Source: Deltaproteobacteria bacterium
GTDB taxonomy: Bacteria > Myxococcota_A > UBA9160 > UBA6930
Length of the DNA stretch: 64,000 nt
Assembly: GCA_029261795.1 (NCBI GenBank)
Contig: JAJDAP010000014.1
Location: forward strand, 1 to 64,000
Direction of reading: 5' to 3'
Part shown: positions 42,311 to 50,292 of the stretch, in pieces
How positions within the stretch are numbered: position 1 is the stretch's first letter
How the letters are laid out: every line of letters begins with the position of its first letter
Translations under genes and position numbers: made by a program
The notes under the pieces: model-generated
The model's input: the letters and a program-made list of their open reading frames with translations, nothing else
What the model was told of the DNA's origin: nothing
Databases searched by the model: none

Positions 42311-42943
42311 TCAAAGTGCCAGGAGCGTCGCCGCCAGCAGCAGTTGGGCGCCAAAATAGAGCGGCAGGCCCCAGGCTGAATTCACGAAGCCCGGGGCCAC
42401 GAATCGCTCGCGGGCGACGGAGACGTCGGACGCCGCGAAGGCGAGGGCGCCGATTGCGACCGTGGCCGGTGCGCCAGCGGCACTTGCCCCGATCGCCAGG
42501 GCACACATCGATGCGATGACGAGGATGTAGGCCGCGACAGGCGCCCTGAAGTCCGCCGCCAGATGGGGCCGAAGCCAACGCAGGATCCACAGCGCGAGGG
42601 CCCCGACCGCGAGCGTGGCGAGTGCCAGTGCCTCCAGCTCGACACCAAGGCCGAAGAAGGCGAGGGCGTAGGCGATGTGGCCCAACAGGAAGGCGCCGAT
42701 GCCGCAGCGAAACCAGAGCGTCTGGCCGGGCGGCAACAACAGTGCGTCGCCGAGCCCGCATAGCAACAGTCCGCCCAGCAGCCACCTGCCGAACTCGCTG
42801 GACGTTGCGCCCCAGCTGAGGGCGGCAGCCACGAACGCAGCGGCGGCAACGAGCTTGGCGACGGCGACCCCGGCTCTCACGCCGCGCCGTTCCGCGATCA
42901 GCAAGGCGATCACGGCGATGCCACAGACCAGAACCGCGATCAA
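42311..42943 (-). CDS. YhhN-family membrane protein
   Basis: This 210-residue protein has about eight membrane helices. Core blocks GRWLLGGLLLCGLGDALLL, FRCGIGAFLLGHIAYALAFF and SDVSVARERFVAPGFVN are typical of YhhN/TMEM86 proteins, and the TMEM86B member is a lysoplasmalogenase. The Asp of GLGDALLL and the Asp of AASDVSVAR are candidate active-site residues. The TTG at 42941-42943 is the nearest start after the SDR gene's stop (14 bp); the longer frame upstream is shadow. Enzyme role inferred from family only. Confidence 0.8.
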   Translation of the reverse strand: MIAVLVCGIAVIALLIAERRGVRAGVAVAKLVAAAAFVAAALSWGATSSEFGRWLLGGLLLCGLGDALLLPPGQTLWFRCGIGAFLLGHIAYALAFFGLGVELEALALATLAVGALALWILRWLRPHLAADFRAPVAAYILVIASMCALAIGASAAGAPATVAIGALAFAASDVSVARERFVAPGFVNSAWGLPLYFGAQLLLAATLLAL

Positions 42944-42957
42944 GGCGCTAGCCCGGG

Positions 42958-43731
42958 CTAGAGCGCATTGGGTCGCAGGAGGCAGTCGCTGCCGCCGTCG
43001 GCGTGCAGGATCGCGCCGTGGACGTAGCGGGCGTCGGGGCCCAGCAGGAACGCGATGACGCTGGCCATTTCTTCCGGCGGCGCGCTGCGGCCGAGGGGAA
43101 TCGGCATGGCCTTGACCGCTTCTGCCATCCCGGGCGTATCGTAGATGCCGTCCAACATCGGCGTGGCAATCCGGCCGGGGCAGATGGCGTTCAGTCGGAT
43201 TCCGGCGTCGCCCCAGGTCTGGGCGTGGGCGCGGACCTTCAGCGCGAGCCCGCGTTTGGCGACGCAATAGGCCGCATTCCCGTCGTGGCCCGCGATCGCG
43301 GCGAGCGCGGCCGTTTCATCGCCACGCAAGCATGCGTCGAGTGCGGCGGGGACGGACTGCTCCGGCAGGATGTCGGCGTAGATGGCCCCGATCGAGGAGA
43401 TCGCGACAGCGGCAGGTTCGCGGCCTCGTTCGAGCAACGGTTTCAGGTCGTCGAGAATCTGCAGGGCGCCGAAGTAGTTCACGCGCAGGATCGGATCCGG
43501 CTCGCAGTAGGGCCCCAGGGCTGCGCCGGAGACGAGGCCGTCGAGGCGGCCGTGGCTGCGCTCGGCGACGGCAACGGCTGCGTGCTTGCGGCCTTCCGGC
43601 GTGCCGAGGTCGGCGACGATGTCGGTCGGCTGGACATCGATGCCAATGACGTCGTGACCGTCGCGCTTCAACCGATCGGCGAGTGCCTGACAGATTCCCG
43701 AGGCCGCCCCGGTGACCGCAATCGTTCCCAT
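42958..43731 (-). CDS. Short-chain dehydrogenase (hydroxysteroid-dehydrogenase-like)
   Basis: This 257-residue SDR has TGAASGI (7-13), VDV-like IGIDVQ (29-34), catalytic Tyr155 and Lys159 (AAYCVAKRG), and Ser112/113 (AISSIGA). The usual NNAG is replaced by SGAA (68-71). It ends with GAILHADGGSDCLL, close to 3-alpha-hydroxysteroid dehydrogenase/carbonyl reductase members. An insert at 125-150 is longer than in short SDRs and is a known feature of that subgroup. It starts one base after the epimerase stop codon, so the two genes are likely coupled. Confidence 0.88.
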   Translation of the reverse strand: MGTIAVTGAASGICQALADRLKRDGHDVIGIDVQPTDIVADLGTPEGRKHAAVAVAERSHGRLDGLVSGAALGPYCEPDPILRVNYFGALQILDDLKPLLERGREPAAVAISSIGAIYADILPEQSVPAALDACLRGDETAALAAIAGHDGNAAYCVAKRGLALKVRAHAQTWGDAGIRLNAICPGRIATPMLDGIYDTPGMAEAVKAMPIPLGRSAPPEEMASVIAFLLGPDARYVHGAILHADGGSDCLLRPNAL

Positions 43732-43732
43732 C

Positions 43733-44821
43733 TCAGCTCCTTTCCCGAACCCGTCGGATCAATTCATCCTCGAAGGCGAAGTCGAAGTGCTGGGTCTCGG
43801 GGCGGTCGCTTCCGCGGTACCACTCCCAGCAATGCTCGACGGCACCGCGGAAGCTGTACTCGGGCTCCCAGCCCACGTGGCGGCGCAGTTTGTCTACCGA
43901 GAAGACCGCGTTCTTGTTCCAGTAGTGGATGTGCGGGGCGATCTGTTGCACCAGCATGGTGAGCATGAAGCGATTCACCAGGATCGGATCGGGCTTCTCG
44001 GTTCCGCGCGTGTCCGCGCTCGATTTGACCTGGGAGATCGGTACTTCGACGCGCCCGTGCCAGAGGTCCTCCATCAAGGCCGGCGGGATGAAGCACTTCT
44101 GTGCAGGTTTGCCCAGCACCTCGGAGAAGACGTCCACGTAACCTTCCTGCGAGAAGTAGTCCTTGCCGGTCAATGTGTAGCGCTGGCCGAATGTGACCGG
44201 TTGGCAGAGCACCATGCGCAGCGCACGTGCCTGGTCATCGACCTGGCCGATCTGCTGGAGCGTCGTGCCATCGCCGGGAATCAGGATCTCGCGGCCCTGG
44301 ATGAAGCGCTGGAACATGCGCTGCTCCCGGTCCGGCAGGATGTTGTTCGGTCCGAACACCATCGAGAGGGCGACGACGCTACACGGGAAGCCGTTCTCGC
44401 GATGCTCCCGGAACAGGATGTCCTCGCAGAGCAGCTTGTTGCGGCCGTACTCGTTCTGGTTCGGCGAACGGTCGACCGGGTGGTCTTCCGTGATCGGGAG
44501 CAGATCCGAGGCGTCGTAGATCACCGTGGAGCTGACGAAGACGTAGTGGGCGATCTTGCCCTTGAAGAGTTCGACCATGAGCGCGACGTCGGCAGGCAGG
44601 TAGGCCGACACGTCGACGACGGCGTCGAACGGCTCGCCGCCCAGGACCTGGCGCATCTGGTCGTGGTCCGTTCGGTCCGCGATCAGGCGTCGGACGCCGC
44701 TGGGCAGCACGGCTTCGCTCTTGCCGCGGTTCACGATCGTGACGTCGTGGCCGGTGCGCGCGAGCTCGCGCACCAGCGCCAGGCCGTTGAACTGGGTACC
44801 GCCCATCACCAGGACTCTCAC
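43733..44821 (-). CDS. NAD-dependent epimerase/dehydratase-like protein
   Basis: This 362-residue protein opens MRVLVMGGTQFNGLAL with the glycine loop of the GxxGxxG kind. SSTVIYD and EYGRNKLLCEDIL hold the catalytic Ser/Thr and Tyr-Lys. The pattern (GGTxFxG, then a NEYGRNK motif) matches the CSP41/isoflavone-reductase-like branch. The C-terminal 130 residues (HIHYWNKNAVFSVDKLRRHVGWEPEY) are the substrate domain. Substrate unknown. The VOC gene upstream ends 48 bp away, so it may start its own message. Confidence 0.85.
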   Translation of the reverse strand: MRVLVMGGTQFNGLALVRELARTGHDVTIVNRGKSEAVLPSGVRRLIADRTDHDQMRQVLGGEPFDAVVDVSAYLPADVALMVELFKGKIAHYVFVSSTVIYDASDLLPITEDHPVDRSPNQNEYGRNKLLCEDILFREHRENGFPCSVVALSMVFGPNNILPDREQRMFQRFIQGREILIPGDGTTLQQIGQVDDQARALRMVLCQPVTFGQRYTLTGKDYFSQEGYVDVFSEVLGKPAQKCFIPPALMEDLWHGRVEVPISQVKSSADTRGTEKPDPILVNRFMLTMLVQQIAPHIHYWNKNAVFSVDKLRRHVGWEPEYSFRGAVEHCWEWYRGSDRPETQHFDFAFEDELIRRVRERS

Positions 44822-44869
44822 GTCGACTCCTTCCTTCTCTCCGGCTCGGCCCGACGATACCCTGGGCCG

Positions 44870-45382
44870 CTACGCCGTGCGCCGCGGCAGGCCCTCGATT
44901 CGGCTCCCGAGCACCCCCGGTCGGTACTCGATCAGCTCGACCAGGAGCCCGTCGGGGTCGCGGCAACAGACCACCGCCTCTAGCCCGGTGGCTTCGTCCG
45001 GTCCGCGCGGTTCGGTGAGGAACGCGATGCCGCGTGCCTTCAAGTCAGCGTAGGCGCCGCGCACGTTGCGGGTGCGGATCGCGATGATGCGCGGCACGCG
45101 CTCCTCGATCGGCCGGCTGGACGGCGCTTCGGGCAGCGGATCCAGCCATTCGAGCAGGTCGATGCGGACGTGCTCGGCTCCTTCACCCAAGGCCAGCAAG
45201 GCACCCTTGCCCTGGGCGCGAGTCAGGCCGAACTGGGGCGCCACGTAGTCGGGCCAGATCACGTCGCGGTTGTCGCGCAGGATCTGGAAGCCCAGCGTGG
45301 TGTAGAAATCGATCGATCGCTCGAAGTTCGACGCGTTCACGGTGAAGTGGAAGACGTGCTCGTAGCCCCAATCGTCGCTCAT
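44870..45382 (-). CDS. VOC-superfamily protein
   Basis: This 170-residue protein is made of two VOC modules. It opens HVFHFTVNASNFERSIDFYTTLGFQIL, and the second module PRIIAIRTRNVRGAYADL ends VVCCRDPDGLLVELIEYRPG. Metal ligands are plausible at His9 or His12 and the final Glu. It is close in design to glyoxalase/bleomycin resistance proteins. Divergent from the cyclase-family gene with 74 bp between, it could share a regulator with it. Substrate unknown. Confidence 0.84.
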   Translation of the reverse strand: MSDDWGYEHVFHFTVNASNFERSIDFYTTLGFQILRDNRDVIWPDYVAPQFGLTRAQGKGALLALGEGAEHVRIDLLEWLDPLPEAPSSRPIEERVPRIIAIRTRNVRGAYADLKARGIAFLTEPRGPDEATGLEAVVCCRDPDGLLVELIEYRPGVLGSRIEGLPRRTA

Positions 45383-45456
45383 GATTCTCCTCGCACGGTT
45401 GCCCCCGGTGGCTCGGTAGCGGCATCATGCCGCATCACCAGCCGAGGAGGCGACAC

Positions 45457-46392
45457 ATGAGCGAAACCTGGACGCCCGATCGCATGCGCAAGGTCTATGA
45501 AGAGGTCAAGAACTGGGGCCGCTGGGGGGCCGAAGACGAGCGCGGCGCGCTGAACCTGATCACGCCCGAGAAGCTGCGCGAAGCGGCCGCCTGCGTGGTC
45601 TCCGGCGAGACCGTCAGTTGCGCCCTCGAACTGGCGGTGCAGCCATCCGTCGAGAATCCCCATCCGGCCCTCCACATGATGATCCAGGCCGGCGACGATT
45701 GTCTGATTCCCGGCGTCAACTTCGAGTCCGTGATGGATTTCGTCGGCGTCGCCTTCCATGGCATGGCCACGTCGCACATGGACGCGCTCTGTCACGTCTT
45801 CGTCGACGAGCAGATGTACAACGGCTTCTCCAAGCACGAGGTCAAGAGCACGGGTGCGCGTCGCGGCAGCATCATGTGCGCCAAGGACGGTGTCGTTTCG
45901 CGCGGGGTGTTGCTCGATATTCCGCGCTCACTGGGGGTCGAATGGCTCGAGCCGACCCATGCCGTCACCGTCGCTGAACTCGAAGCCGCCGAGGAAGCCC
46001 AGGGCGTGCGCGTCAGCGCCGGCGACATCCTGCTATTCGGAACCGGTCGCGATGCGCGGCGCAAGGCGCTCGGGCCCTGGAGCCCGATCGGCGTCGGGCT
46101 CGCGGGTCTGCACGCCGAGTGCGTCTCGTGGCTTCGCGAACGCGACGTCGCGGTACTCGGTAGCGACGGCGTCCAGGACGCACTTCCCGGTAGCGGGATC
46201 GACGGCTGGGCGATGCCCGTCCACCAGTGCGGACTCGCGGGCATGGGCCTCCACCTGCTCGACAACCTGCGTCTCGATCTTCTGGCGGAAGCCTGTGCGC
46301 GCAACGGCCGTTGGGCGTTCCAGCTCGCGGTGGCACCCCTGCGTGTCGACAAAGGCACGGGCTCGCCGGTCAATCCGATCGCCGTGCTCTGA
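45457..46392 (+). CDS. Cyclase-family metal-dependent hydrolase
   Basis: This 311-residue protein belongs to the cyclase family (kynurenine formamidase and antibiotic-cyclase relatives). The metal site motif is GMATSHMDALCHV (near 103-115), a variant of HxGTHxDxPxH with H-x3-H spacing partly replaced (AT instead of GT). RMRKVYEEVKNWGRWG and DERGALNLIT mark the N-terminus, and GAGDILLFGTGRD-like SAGDILLFGTGRDARR lies near the middle. An ATG 30 bp upstream is less likely because GAGGAGG lies just before 45457. Product unknown. Confidence 0.85.
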   Translation: MSETWTPDRMRKVYEEVKNWGRWGAEDERGALNLITPEKLREAAACVVSGETVSCALELAVQPSVENPHPALHMMIQAGDDCLIPGVNFESVMDFVGVAFHGMATSHMDALCHVFVDEQMYNGFSKHEVKSTGARRGSIMCAKDGVVSRGVLLDIPRSLGVEWLEPTHAVTVAELEAAEEAQGVRVSAGDILLFGTGRDARRKALGPWSPIGVGLAGLHAECVSWLRERDVAVLGSDGVQDALPGSGIDGWAMPVHQCGLAGMGLHLLDNLRLDLLAEACARNGRWAFQLAVAPLRVDKGTGSPVNPIAVL

Positions 46393-46851
46393 GTTTTCGC
46401 GAGTGGGGGCGTCCAGGACACCGCTGCGCAGATGACCTCTCAACGATCGTGAGCGGAAACAGTGCGCTCCGAGGCGTTGGCTCGGCCCTTCGGGACTTTG
46501 ATGGCGGCCTGAAGGTCTTGAGGGGTGGGGTGGCTCTGGACCCGCAGAGGAGCGCTCGCAGCGTTCTCTCGTCGGCCGGTTTCCTGGGTCGAGGCCGTGC
46601 CGACTAGCGGTGGCCGGGATGGGGCGATGCCGACCGGGGCACTGAGGCCGGTTCAGCCCGGAACGGCAGCGGGGTCGAGGAGTGACGTGGCAGGGATACC
46701 GGGAAGCGAGTCCAACTCGGCGGAGGTGCGGAATGCCGGACCCCGGCTGCGGCGGTCGGCCGGCGCCGGGCCGCTTCCCACCCCTCCCGGAGCGCCGCAG
46801 TTCGAGCTGTATTCCGGATATCTTCCGCGGCATTCAATGAATAAAGCGTTC

Positions 46852-46872
46852 TTCTGATACTGATCAACAGAA
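46852..46872. promoter_or_regulatory. Small inverted repeat in the AT-rich core (weak)
   Basis: TTCTG at 46852-46856 and CAGAA at 46868-46872 form five-base arms around an 11-base centre holding TGATCA. It resembles a dimeric regulator site in the most AT-rich part of the empty stretch. No regulator gene adjoins it and no consensus supports it; it may be chance. Confidence 0.15.
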
Positions 46873-46882
46873 ATCCACACCC

Positions 46883-47128
46883 CATCCCCGAAACATCGTT
46901 CGATCCGCCCCGCCCCCGCTCGCGTCCTCGACCCTGACCCGCATCCCTAACATCCACGCGAACCGCCCCCTCAAAGGCCCTCTGGAACCCAACCCCGCCG
47001 AAGGAGATCGACATCACACCCCCGAAACCCCGTTCGGCCCGCCGCACGCCCGCTCGCGTCCCCGGCCCTGCCGCGAGTACCTAACACTCATGCGATCCAT
47101 CCCCTCGAAGGCCCCTCCGGGACCCAGC
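46883..47128. repeat. Imperfect 134-bp tandem repeat (two clear copies, third weak)
   Basis: Copy one (46883-46994) and copy two (47017-47128) share about 76 of the first 98 aligned positions without gaps at an offset of exactly 134 bases. Shared blocks include CCCCGAAAC, CCCGCTCGCGTCC, CCTAAC and AAGGCCC. A third copy may begin at 47151, but the match there is only about 18 of 30. The unit is not a multiple of three, so it is not a coding repeat. Function unknown. Confidence 0.75.
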
Positions 47129-47265
47129 TGCTCGGAGGAGAGGTGCCTCGTGTCCTCGAAGCAGCGTTTGAGCCGCTCGGGCGTACCCGCACACTCGGTG
47201 ATGACGCGAAGCCGCGCTCTTCCGATTGACTGCGCAGAGCGCGCGGGTTGCTGGTAGAGATTGCC

Positions 47266-47924
47266 CTAGCCAGCGGTTCCGCAGGCTTCGGCACTGACCT
47301 CCCACAGTCGCTTGGCCAGGGCCTCGTCCAGTGCCATGTCGGAGGGCGTCTGCTCTTCGGTCTCCTTCCAGTAGCGCCCGGTGGCGTCCGCCAGCGCTGG
47401 ATCCGTGGCCAGCAGGACAGGGCCTCTGGCCCCGTGTTCGACGCCTTTGAAGATCAGCCCGACTGCCTTGCGTGCGATCCAGGGCATGTCGCGCGTGATG
47501 TCGGTCGCGATGGCACCCGGGTGCACGGCGTTCGAGGTGACCCCGCTACCCGCGAGGCGCCGCGCCAACGCATTGGAGAAGATCAGGTTCGCGAGCTTGC
47601 TTTGGTTGTAGGCGACGGTGGCTTTGTAGGGTTTCTCCCCGCGAAAGCTCTCGAAATCGATGCTGCCGTTCTTGTGCAGCATCGAGGTCAGATGCAGCAC
47701 CCGCGCCGGCGCGCTCGCCTTCAACTTGTCGAGCAGCAGGTTCGTCAGCAGGAAGGAGCCTAAGTGGTTGACGCCGATCTGCGATTCGAAACCTTCGCGG
47801 GTCTTCTCGAGCTTTTGCGGGAAGATGCCAGCGTTGTTGATCAACACGTCGATTCGGGCGATGTCGGCGTCTGCTTTCCAATTCCGGTGTTCGCCCCGGT
47901 CAGGATGACGGTCTTGTCGTTCAT
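47266..47924 (-). pseudogene. Short-chain dehydrogenase with an internal deletion and frameshift
   Basis: The gene starts with ATG at 47922-47924 and reads NDKTVILTGANTGIGK, the SDR cofactor motif. Within a few codons the frame changes and a second frame begins IARIDVLINNAGIF, then proceeds through YNQSKLANLIF (catalytic Tyr and Lys) to a normal end. About 60 residues that should lie between GIGK and RIDVLINNAG (first alpha-beta-alpha, second strand) are absent, and the first frame stops at TGA within 20 residues of the join. Similar retinol-dehydrogenase-like SDRs are about 290 residues; this would give about 210. It cannot make a working enzyme. Confidence 0.8.
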
Positions 47925-48004
47925 GCTCTGGTCGTTCAACGCCTGGCCTCCGTGCTAACCAGAGAGCCTAACCGAACGCGACCCGACCGGGGTAGGAGGG
48001 GCGG

Positions 48005-48598
48005 ATGGACCTGTTCGAGGCGATGGAGACCTGTCGGGCCGTTCGCTACCTGAAGCCGGAGCCGGTCGCTGAGGATCTGATCGAGAAACTCGTGCATGGT
48101 GCGACACGCGCCTCGAACCCGGGCAACAGCCAGGGCTGGGATTTCGTCGTGTTGCGCGACCGGGCTGTGAAGGAGCGGTTGGGCACGATCCTCGAGGAGC
48201 GGTTGACGCCCTCGATCCGCTCGATGCCGAAGCCCACGGCCGTGGAGCAGCGCATGCTCGATGGGGCACACCACCTGGTGTCACACTTCGCAGACGTGCC
48301 GGTCTGGATCCTCGTCTGTGGCCGGCTTGTCTATCCACCCCAGGCTCCGAGCGAGGCGATGCTTTGGTCGAGCGTCTACCCGGCCGCGCAGAATCTGATC
48401 CTGACGGCGCGCGGCCTCGGTCTGGGTTCGACCTTCACCACCTTCCACGGCGCAGCCGAAGCCGAGTTCCGTGCGGAACTCGGCATACCGAACGACGTTC
48501 GCCTGGCTGTGACCATCGGAATCGGCTGGCCCGAGCGCGGTTTCGGCCCGGTAAGGCGCAAACCCGTCGCTGAGGTGCTTCATTGGGACCGTTGGTAG
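48005..48598 (+). CDS. Nitroreductase-family FMN oxidoreductase
   Basis: This 197-residue protein opens MDLFEAMETCRAVRYLKPEPV, with the family's CRAVR-type FMN-binding arginine. HGATRASNPGNSQGWDFVVL is the second FMN block, and AAQNLILTARGLGLGSTFTTF is the middle helix, with GIGWPERGFGPVRRKPVAEVL at the end. These enzymes use NAD(P)H and FMN to reduce nitro groups, enones or other acceptors. It is divergent from the broken SDR. Substrate unknown. Confidence 0.88.
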   Translation: MDLFEAMETCRAVRYLKPEPVAEDLIEKLVHGATRASNPGNSQGWDFVVLRDRAVKERLGTILEERLTPSIRSMPKPTAVEQRMLDGAHHLVSHFADVPVWILVCGRLVYPPQAPSEAMLWSSVYPAAQNLILTARGLGLGSTFTTFHGAAEAEFRAELGIPNDVRLAVTIGIGWPERGFGPVRRKPVAEVLHWDRW

Positions 48599-48714
48599 GG
48601 TGCTGACGGTGACCCAAGTCACGTGCATCCCGCTCCCCCGGCTGCCATGCTGTCGCCCGACCATGGAGGGCGCCCATCCTGGGCCCACGCCCGCCACGGA
48701 TCGAAGGAGACGAG

Positions 48715-48981
48715 ATGATTCGCAAGATGGTGATCGCGACCGCGCTCTTGGGTGCGTTGGCCCTGACCGGCACTACGGCTCTGGCCAGCCACCACGAAAA
48801 GGGCGAGAACCCGTGCGCGGCGAATCCCTGCGCCGCCAAGAACCCGTGTGCGGCCAATCCCTGTGCCGCCAAGAACCCGTGTGCGGCGAATCCCTGTGCT
48901 GCCAAGAACCCGTGCGCGGCGAATCCCTGCGCGGCCAAGAACCCCTGCGCTGCCAAGAACCCGTGCGCAGGCAAGATGTAG
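48715..48981 (+). CDS. Exported Cys-rich NPCAA-repeat protein
   Basis: This 88-residue protein has a signal peptide (MIRKMVIATALLGALALTG to LASHH) and a mature part made almost only of NPCAA and NPCAAK units, ending NPCAGKM. Ten Cys occur, each in NPC. No known domain. Candidate roles are metal binding, a disulphide-linked envelope protein or a modified secreted peptide, all inference. The ATG is well placed (GGAGACG eight bases before). It sits alone between the nitroreductase and CoA-transferase genes. See the repeat and finding. Confidence 0.75.
   Translation: MIRKMVIATALLGALALTGTTALASHHEKGENPCAANPCAAKNPCAANPCAAKNPCAANPCAAKNPCAANPCAAKNPCAAKNPCAGKM
48808..48957 (+). repeat. 33-bp coding tandem repeat (NPCAANPCAAK x4 plus NPCAAK)
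   Basis: Four 33-base units (48808-48939) encode NPCAANPCAAK and an 18-base unit follows (48940-48957). The unit differs mainly at third positions (GTG against GCG, TGC against TGT), so selection holds the protein, not the DNA. The number of units may vary by slippage. Confidence 0.9.
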
Positions 48982-49060
48982 CCGCCGCGCATTCCGGTGT
49001 TGCCGGAGCGGTGCTCGTTCGCCGCTCCGGCAGGCTCGTTCGAACCTCGAGGAGCGTGCG

Positions 49061-50248
49061 GTGACAGAAGCCGCACCGCTCTCCGGCCTTCGGGTCGTCG
49101 ACCTCACGCGATATCTCGCGGGCCCCTACTGCACGCAGCTGCTGGCCGACTACGGGGCCGACGTCGACCGCGTCGAGTCGCCGAAGGGTAGGGAGTTCAC
49201 CGACGCGTCCGGCAAGGACACGTACTTCTTCCTGACCGCGAACCGGGGCAAGCGCTCGATCGCCCTCGATATCCGCTCGGATGCTGGGCGCGTTGCCCTG
49301 GAACGCCTGATCGCGCGCGCTGACGTCCTGGTCGAGAACTTTCGCCCCGGCGTCCTCGAAGGCCTCGGCTTTGCGCCGAAGGAACTTCTCGCGCGTCATC
49401 CACGGCTCGTGATCGCGCGCATCTCCGGATTCGGTGCGGATGGCCCCTATCGAGACCGGCCCGGCTTCGATCAGATCGCCCAGGGAATGAGCGGCCTGAT
49501 GTCACTCACGGGAACCGAAGCGAGTGGGCCCACCCGGGTCGGGATCGCGATCTCAGATGTGTTAGGCGGCATGTTCGCGGCCCAGGGCATCCAACTGGCG
49601 TTGTTGGCGCGCGCGCGAACGGGTCGGGGTCAGGTGGTCGATACTTCGCTGCTCGAAGCCACCCTCGCCACGCTCACCTGGGGCGCGGGCATGTTCTTCG
49701 ACCGCGGGGAGCATCCGGGCCCCGCTGGCCAACACCATCCGCTCTCTTCGCCGTACGGTCGCTTCCGTGCGGGCGACGGCTACCTCAACATCGCGGCCGG
49801 GAACGAAGCGATGTGGCGGAAGCTCGTGGCCGCGCTCGGTCGGGAGGCCTGGCTCGAAGAGGCCCGGTTCGCGACGGCCGGGGCGCGTGTGCGAAATCGC
49901 GAGGCACTCAGCGCCGGGATCGAGTCGGTGCTTGCCACGGAAACGGTCACGCACTGGGTCGAGCGACTGAATGCGGCAGGTGTTCCCTGCGGCCCCGTGC
50001 TGCGGATCGACGAAGTGTTCGCCGATCCGCAGGTGCTGGCCCGCGACATGCGCGTCGAACTGCCGCACCCCGTGCTCGGCACCGTTCAGCTGACCGGCTT
50101 GCCGATCAAGCTCGGCGAGACGCCGGGGCGGATCGAGCGGCGCCCGCCATTGTTCGGCGAACACGGCGCCGAGATTCTCGGCGAGGTCGGCTATGAAGCG
50201 GTCGAGATCGAGGCGCTGGTGGCCGCGCGCGTGCTGAAGCTGCCGTAG
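49061..50248 (+). CDS. CaiB/BaiF (family III) CoA-transferase
   Basis: This 395-residue protein starts at GTG 49061 (VTEAAPLSGLRVVDLTRYLAG), preceded by GAGGAGC. DVDRVESPKG is the CoA-loop start, ENFRPGVLEGLG and GFGADGPY are family blocks, and ISDVLGG carries Asp166, the probable catalytic acyl-carrying Asp. GYLNIAAGNEAMWRKLVAALG and AAGVPCGPV follow. It moves CoA between acyl groups, here perhaps activating a degradation substrate. It is 44 bp before another member of the same family, so the two may be paired or distinct in substrate. Confidence 0.9.
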   Translation: MTEAAPLSGLRVVDLTRYLAGPYCTQLLADYGADVDRVESPKGREFTDASGKDTYFFLTANRGKRSIALDIRSDAGRVALERLIARADVLVENFRPGVLEGLGFAPKELLARHPRLVIARISGFGADGPYRDRPGFDQIAQGMSGLMSLTGTEASGPTRVGIAISDVLGGMFAAQGIQLALLARARTGRGQVVDTSLLEATLATLTWGAGMFFDRGEHPGPAGQHHPLSSPYGRFRAGDGYLNIAAGNEAMWRKLVAALGREAWLEEARFATAGARVRNREALSAGIESVLATETVTHWVERLNAAGVPCGPVLRIDEVFADPQVLARDMRVELPHPVLGTVQLTGLPIKLGETPGRIERRPPLFGEHGAEILGEVGYEAVEIEALVAARVLKLP

Positions 50249-50292
50249 ACTCGCGCTCCGATTCTCCATCTGATCCGTTCGGAGGGCCACCG

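Larger units (their letters stand above)
46393..47265. other. Gene-poor 873-bp stretch with repeats and weak open frames
   Basis: No confident gene lies here. It has a small AT-richer core near 46830-46880, a 134-bp tandem repeat (46883 on) and possible decayed coding DNA. A 75-residue frame on the minus strand (46880-46653, GTG start, WISVDQYQKNALFIECRGRY near the N-terminus) has a natural look for 30 residues and then becomes Gly/Ala/Pro-rich, so it may be a decayed or chance frame. This is the longest empty stretch in the window, unusual for such a dense genome. Confidence 0.6.

Noticed and set aside
46525..46857. Plus-strand 110-residue frame in the empty stretch
   Set aside because: No ribosome-binding site, no family blocks, and Gly/Arg/Pro-rich residues typical of shadow frames.
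47266..47847. Shorter SDR gene starting at MLINNAGIF
   Set aside because: A classical SDR needs the N-terminal cofactor motif. That motif exists just upstream in another frame, so the short frame is the tail of a broken gene.
48808..48957. CRISPR-like array
   Set aside because: Units are contiguous without spacers, in frame, and encode NPCAANPCAAK. It is a coding repeat.
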